Shown here: positions 6,006 to 8,765 of the stretch, in pieces
Position numbering within the stretch: position 1 is the stretch's first letter
How the letters are laid out: the number at the start of each line of letters is the position of its first letter
Assembly (NCBI GenBank): GCA_007118045.1
Contig: SKTG01000184.1
Span: 1 to 8,765 of the forward strand
Length of the DNA stretch: 8,765 nt
Direction of reading: 5' to 3'
Source of the DNA: Nitriliruptoraceae bacterium
GTDB taxonomy: Bacteria; Actinomycetota; Nitriliruptoria; Nitriliruptorales; Nitriliruptoraceae
The notes under the pieces: model-generated
The model's input: the letters and a program-made list of their open reading frames with translations, nothing else
What the model was told of the DNA's origin: nothing
The model's database searches: none
Translations under genes and position numbers: made by a program

Positions 6006-7083
6006 GGCGCTGCCGGGTGGGCGAGGCAGGAGCGGATCCCGTGGGCGACGGCACGTTGACCCGATCGACCGGTCGGCGTCGCCGGTTTCCGGACGTCGGG
6101 TGACCCCGGCGGACGTCGAGCGCATGGTGGATCGGTTGCTGCTGGCTGGGCCGGACGCTGGCCGCAAGCGTTCCGCCTTCTGGATCCTCCTGCTGCTGTC
6201 GGCCGCGATCGCGGCTGCCGGCGTCATGATGGACTCGGTGGCCACCGTGATCGGGGCCATGATCGTGGCTCCGTTGATGGTGCCGATCCTCGGGACGGCG
6301 CTCGCGCTCGTGCTGTCCCAGCGGGCCGCGATGCTCCGCAGTCTCGGGACCGTGATCGGCGGAGCGCTGGCCGTGATCATCGTCGGGTACCTCTTCGGGC
6401 TCCTCGATCCGCTCGGTGTCGCCGCCACGGACAACACCCAGATCGCCGGCCGCATCCACCCCCGCCTCATCGACCTCGTCGCGGCCCTCGCGACCGGGAC
6501 CGTTGGGGCCTTCGCGCTCGCCCGCTCGGACGTCTCCGATGCGCTGCCGGGGGTCGCGATCGCCATCTCGCTCGTCCCGCCCCTCGCGGTGGCCGGCGTC
6601 CTCCTCGAGGCGGCGCGGTTCGCGGACGCCGTGGGCGCGATCCTGCTGTTCGCGACCAACGCGACGGCCATCGTGGCCACGGGGACGGCCGTGTTCCTGG
6701 CCTACGGCGTCCGCGATGCGGCCGAGGCCGCGGGCGTGCCGGTCGGTGATCTCCGTGGCCGCACGCTCGCCGCGGTGGTCGGGCTGGTCGCGGTCGTGGC
6801 GGTGCCGCTCGGCGTCGGTTCCGCCACGTTGATCCGCGACCAGCGACTCCAGCTCGCGGCGGCACCGATCGCGACCCGGTGGGCCGAGGACCAGGGGTGG
6901 CAGGTCGTCCGGGTCCGAGCGGCGGACGGTGCGCTCGAGATCGTCGCCCTCGGGCCACCGCCGGAGGTCGACCCCGAGCAGCTCCGCCGTGAGTTCGATG
7001 TGGCCGGCCTGGCCGACGTCGACCTGCGGGTCGATCTGGTGGTCGGCGGCACGCGCGAGCTGCCGGGTGCGGACCCTGGCTGA
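6004..7083 (+). CDS. DUF389 family multi-pass membrane protein
   Basis: Up to 359 aa. The core is typical of DUF389 (TIGR00341-like) membrane proteins, whose role is not established. Features: TPADVERMVDRLLLAGP (34-50); FWILLLLSAAIAAAGVMMDS (59-78); TVIGAMIVAPLMVPILGTAL (81-100); LIDLVAALATGTVGAFALAR (155-174); and DVSDALPGVAIAISLVPPLA (176-195), a hallmark segment. About seven hydrophobic segments end near residue 278, followed by a soluble C-terminal domain of about 80 residues. The start is uncertain. ATG 6004 gives an arginine-rich N-terminus with only a weak GGTGG four bases upstream. GTG 6100 (327 aa) or ATG 6124 would start right at the conserved region. GTG 6100 overlaps the TGA (6101-6103) of a 20-codon frame that has a good SD. 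The gene is divergent from the damaged antitoxin and ends 4 bases before a hairpin. Confidence 0.88.
   Translation: MALPGGRGRSGSRGRRHVDPIDRSASPVSGRRVTPADVERMVDRLLLAGPDAGRKRSAFWILLLLSAAIAAAGVMMDSVATVIGAMIVAPLMVPILGTALALVLSQRAAMLRSLGTVIGGALAVIIVGYLFGLLDPLGVAATDNTQIAGRIHPRLIDLVAALATGTVGAFALARSDVSDALPGVAIAISLVPPLAVAGVLLEAARFADAVGAILLFATNATAIVATGTAVFLAYGVRDAAEAAGVPVGDLRGRTLAAVVGLVAVVAVPLGVGSATLIRDQRLQLAAAPIATRWAEDQGWQVVRVRAADGALEIVALGPPPEVDPEQLRREFDVAGLADVDLRVDLVVGGTRELPGADPG
6041..6103 (+). other. Possible 20-codon leader frame coupled to the DUF389 gene
   Basis: AGGAG (6028-6032) is followed eight bases later by GTG 6041, which opens a 20-codon frame ending in TGA 6101-6103. That stop overlaps GTG 6100, an in-frame start of the DUF389 protein, as GTGA. 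This is the best SD in the area but serves the wrong frame for DUF389. Either it is a translationally coupled leader, or there is an indel in the DUF389 5' end, or it is chance. The peptide is arginine-rich and resembles nothing known to me. Confidence 0.25.
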
Positions 7084-7087
7084 TACG

Positions 7088-7107
7088 GCGTGGCGCAGGC
7101 GCCACGC
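7088..7107 (+). terminator. Terminator-like hairpin between DUF389 and the phosphonate genes
   Basis: GCGTGGCGC (7088-7096) and GCGCCACGC (7099-7107) are perfect 9-bp inverted repeats two bases apart, so the folded RNA would have about eight pairs and a four-base loop. It starts 4 bases after the TGA at 7081-7083. No T-run follows. A weaker CCGGC/GCCGG pair lies at 7136-7147. It suggests that the phosphonate operon has its own promoter in 7108-7300. Confidence 0.5.
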
Positions 7108-7149
7108 GACCGACGGCGACCCGGGGATGGAGAGGCCGGCTCGCCGGGG

Positions 7150-7179
7150 TTCAGCGACGTGGAGGAGCGAAGCTAGGCT
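7150..7179 (+). promoter_or_regulatory. Weak promoter candidate for the phosphonate operon
   Basis: TAGGCT at 7174-7179 fits the loose actinobacterial -10 pattern TANNNT, with a poor -35 candidate TTCAGC at 7150-7155, 18 bases upstream. It lies in the gap after the DUF389 terminator and about 130 bases before the pepM start. The match is weak and could be chance. Confidence 0.18.
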
Positions 7180-7295
7180 TGCGGCCGCGCGACCCGTCGT
7201 GGAACGCTCGTCTGGTGGGCGAACTCCGTCGAAGAGATGCCCGGGCGCGCGGTAGGCCGCCGACGCGAAGCGCCGCGCGGCACTCGAGGACTCTC

Positions 7296-7301
7296 AAGGA
7301 G
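7296..7301 (+). promoter_or_regulatory. Shine-Dalgarno that selects a TTG start for pepM
   Basis: AAGGAG lies six bases before TTG 7308, in frame with the PEP mutase. The frame is open back to 7179, but residues encoded by 7179-7307 are arginine-rich and unlike the family, so the TTG is the likely start. Confidence 0.7.
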
Positions 7302-7307
7302 CTGCGC

Positions 7308-8615
7308 TTGTCCAGTCGACCGTCCGTGTACGTAGCGTTGAGCGCCGATCTCATCCATCCCGGGCACATGAACATCCTGAAGCACGCCGCCGAGCTCGGT
7401 GACGTGACCGTCGGCCTGCTCACCGATGCCGCGATCGCCAGCTACAAGCGCTTGCCGCACATGACGTACGAGCAGCGCAAGGTCGTGGTCGAGAACCTCA
7501 AGGGCGTCACCCAGGTGATCCCTCAGGAGACCCTGGACTACGTCCCCAACCTCTCCCGCCTCGAACCAGACTTCGTCGTGCACGGGGACGACTGGCGCAG
7601 CGGCGTGCAACGCGACACGCGTCAGCGGGTCATCGACGCGCTCGAGGGTTGGGGCGGCCGTCTGGTGGAGATCCCCTACACCGAGGGCATCTCCTCCACC
7701 CAGCTGAACGCGTCGGTGCGGGAGGTCGGCACGACCCCCAGCGTCCGGATGGCACGTCTCCGTCGGCTGATCGAGAACAAGCCGCTCGTCACCCTGATGG
7801 AGGCGCACAACGGTCTCACCGGCCTGATCGTCGAGCACACGTCGGTACAGCGTGACGGGCGCAAGTTCGAGTTCGACGGCATGTGGTCGAGCTCGCTCAC
7901 CGACTCGACCGCGAGGGGGAAGCCGGACATCGAGGCGGTCGACATCAGCTCCCGCCTGCAGAACATCAACGACATGTTCGAGGTCACCACCAAGCCGCTC
8001 GTCTTCGACGGCGACACGGGCGGCAAGCCCGAGCACTTCGTCTTCACGGTCCGCTCCCTCGAGCGACTCGGGGTCTCCGCGGTCATCATCGAGGACAAGG
8101 AAGGCTTGAAGCGCAACTCCCTGTTCGGGACCGAGGTCGGTCAGGTGCAGACGTCCATCGAGGACATGTGCACGCGGCTGTCGATCGGGAAACAGGCCCA
8201 GATCACCGAGGATTTCATGGTGATCGCCCGCATCGAGAGCCTCATCCTCGAACAGGGGATGGACGACGCCGTCGAACGTGCCGAGGCCTACATCGACGCC
8301 GGTGCGGACGCGATCATGATCCACAGCCGCAGCAAGGAACCGGACGAGGTGTTCGAGTTCTGCCGGCGTGCGGAGGGGTTCTCCAAGCAGGTGCCGTTGG
8401 TGGCCGTCCCGACCAGCTACCAGCAGGTGTCGGAGACCGAGCTCGCGGACCGCGGCATCGACGTCGTCATCTACGCGAACCACCTGCTGCGTGCCGCCTA
8501 CCCACAGATGGTCAAGACCGCGGAGACCATCCTGCACCACGGCCGGGCGCTCGAGGCGGAACCACTGCTCTCGCCGATCAGCGAGGCACTCAGCATCATC
8601 CCGGAGAACCGATGA
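7308..8615 (+). CDS. pepM: Phosphoenolpyruvate mutase with N-terminal cytidylyltransferase-like domain
   Basis: A 435-aa two-domain protein. Residues 6-140 form a nucleotidyltransferase domain of the glycerol-3-phosphate cytidylyltransferase type, with HPGH (17-20, the HxGH nucleotide-binding motif) and TEGISSTQL (125-133, the counterpart of the GISTT motif). Residues 145-435 are PEP mutase, which rearranges phosphoenolpyruvate to phosphonopyruvate and forms the C-P bond that begins nearly all phosphonate pathways. Key features are EAHNGLTGLI (165-174), DGMWSSS (190-196), the Mg-binding loop DGDTGG (234-239) and the hallmark EDK-x5-NS at 262-271 (EDKEGLKRNS), which separates PEP mutases from isocitrate lyase relatives. 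The start is TTG 7308 with AAGGAG six bases upstream. The TGA overlaps the ATG of the decarboxylase (ATGA), so the two are translationally coupled. The N-domain may activate a phosphonate with CTP, but its substrate is inferred only. Confidence 0.93.
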   Translation: MSSRPSVYVALSADLIHPGHMNILKHAAELGDVTVGLLTDAAIASYKRLPHMTYEQRKVVVENLKGVTQVIPQETLDYVPNLSRLEPDFVVHGDDWRSGVQRDTRQRVIDALEGWGGRLVEIPYTEGISSTQLNASVREVGTTPSVRMARLRRLIENKPLVTLMEAHNGLTGLIVEHTSVQRDGRKFEFDGMWSSSLTDSTARGKPDIEAVDISSRLQNINDMFEVTTKPLVFDGDTGGKPEHFVFTVRSLERLGVSAVIIEDKEGLKRNSLFGTEVGQVQTSIEDMCTRLSIGKQAQITEDFMVIARIESLILEQGMDDAVERAEAYIDAGADAIMIHSRSKEPDEVFEFCRRAEGFSKQVPLVAVPTSYQQVSETELADRGIDVVIYANHLLRAAYPQMVKTAETILHHGRALEAEPLLSPISEALSIIPENR

Positions 8616-8765
8616 TCGATCCGGCCGCCTTCGTCGCCCGCCTCGACGAGCTCGGCGTCCGCTTCTTCGCGGGGGTCCCGGACAGTCTGCTCAAGGACCT
8701 CTGCTCGCACATCATGCGGACGTTGCCGCGGGAATCGCACGTCATCACCGCCAACGAGGGCGCCG
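8612..8765 (+). CDS. Phosphonopyruvate decarboxylase, N-terminal part (truncated by window end)
   Basis: The first 51 codons are present. FFAGVPDSLLKDLCSHI (residues 18-34) is the typical opening of phosphonopyruvate decarboxylases (Ppd/AepY), and ITANEGA (45-51) holds the conserved glutamate (E49) that activates thiamine diphosphate in this enzyme family. The enzyme converts phosphonopyruvate to phosphonoacetaldehyde and pulls the unfavourable mutase equilibrium forward, which is why it is nearly always next to pepM. The ATG at 8612 overlaps the pepM stop by 4 bp, with GGAG at 8603-8606 five bases upstream. The related sulfopyruvate decarboxylase is the main alternative, but the pepM context argues against it. 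Confidence 0.9.
   Translation, partial: MIDPAAFVARLDELGVRFFAGVPDSLLKDLCSHIMRTLPRESHVITANEGA

Noticed and set aside
6006..6680. N-terminal extension of the MntA-like frame to 6680 on the minus strand
   Set aside because: It runs antisense through the DUF389 membrane domain and is Ser/Thr/Arg/Ala-rich; only the portion below about 5910 looks like a real protein.
7179..7307. Upstream extension of pepM to a start at 7179
   Set aside because: Arginine-rich residues unlike the family, and a strong SD sits before TTG 7308.
7173..8540. Long minus-strand open frame (455 aa) antisense to pepM
   Set aside because: Shadow of the biased PEP mutase gene; no recognisable domain, and the sense frame carries the catalytic motifs.
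1..8765. CRISPR array, tRNA/rRNA genes, transposase or insertion-sequence ends
   Set aside because: No regularly spaced repeats, no tRNA T-arm signature or rRNA-like segment, and no transposase-like protein or flanking terminal repeats were found by eye.

Overview
The window is very GC-rich, with strong G/C preference at third codon positions, GTG and TTG starts, purine-rich Shine-Dalgarno (SD) sequences and 4-bp ATGA gene overlaps. The gene families (FadD15-like acyl-CoA synthetase, acyltransferase 3, DUF389, HepT/MntA, PEP mutase) fit a high-GC Actinomycetota chromosome. A deep-branching class such as Nitriliruptoria or Acidimicrobiia is only a guess.

Left part (1-3350): the tail of an unknown + strand gene ends at 71 and is followed by a terminator-like hairpin. 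A complete long-chain fatty acyl-CoA synthetase (227-1996) converges, with a 10-bp overlap, on a multi-pass acyltransferase-3 protein read from the minus strand (1987 to about 3147). A tiny hydrophobic reading frame lies just upstream of the acyltransferase on the same strand.

Middle part (3300-6005): a 269-aa hypothetical protein with an extremely acidic N-terminus is preceded by a G-rich tandem repeat with G-quadruplex potential. Then comes about 1 kb with little intact coding: a 14-bp-stem hairpin, a small cysteine-rich zinc-ribbon-like ORF, and a decayed minus-strand gene whose two ends are in different frames. To its right is a minus-strand HepT/MntA toxin-antitoxin pair. HepT is complete with its RX4HXY motif, but the MntA reading frame has lost the GS motif and first catalytic aspartate and appears frameshifted.

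Right part (6004-8765): a DUF389 membrane protein is followed by a strong hairpin and then the start of a phosphonate biosynthesis operon. Its first gene encodes a two-domain protein (N-terminal cytidylyltransferase-like domain, C-terminal PEP mutase) starting at a TTG with a near-perfect SD. Its stop overlaps the ATG of phosphonopyruvate decarboxylase, which runs off the window. Together these make phosphonopyruvate from PEP and decarboxylate it to phosphonoacetaldehyde. The fused nucleotidyltransferase domain suggests a CMP-activated phosphonate for decoration of a lipid or glycan (inference). This is the most interesting system here, but the genes that would name the product lie to the right of the window.
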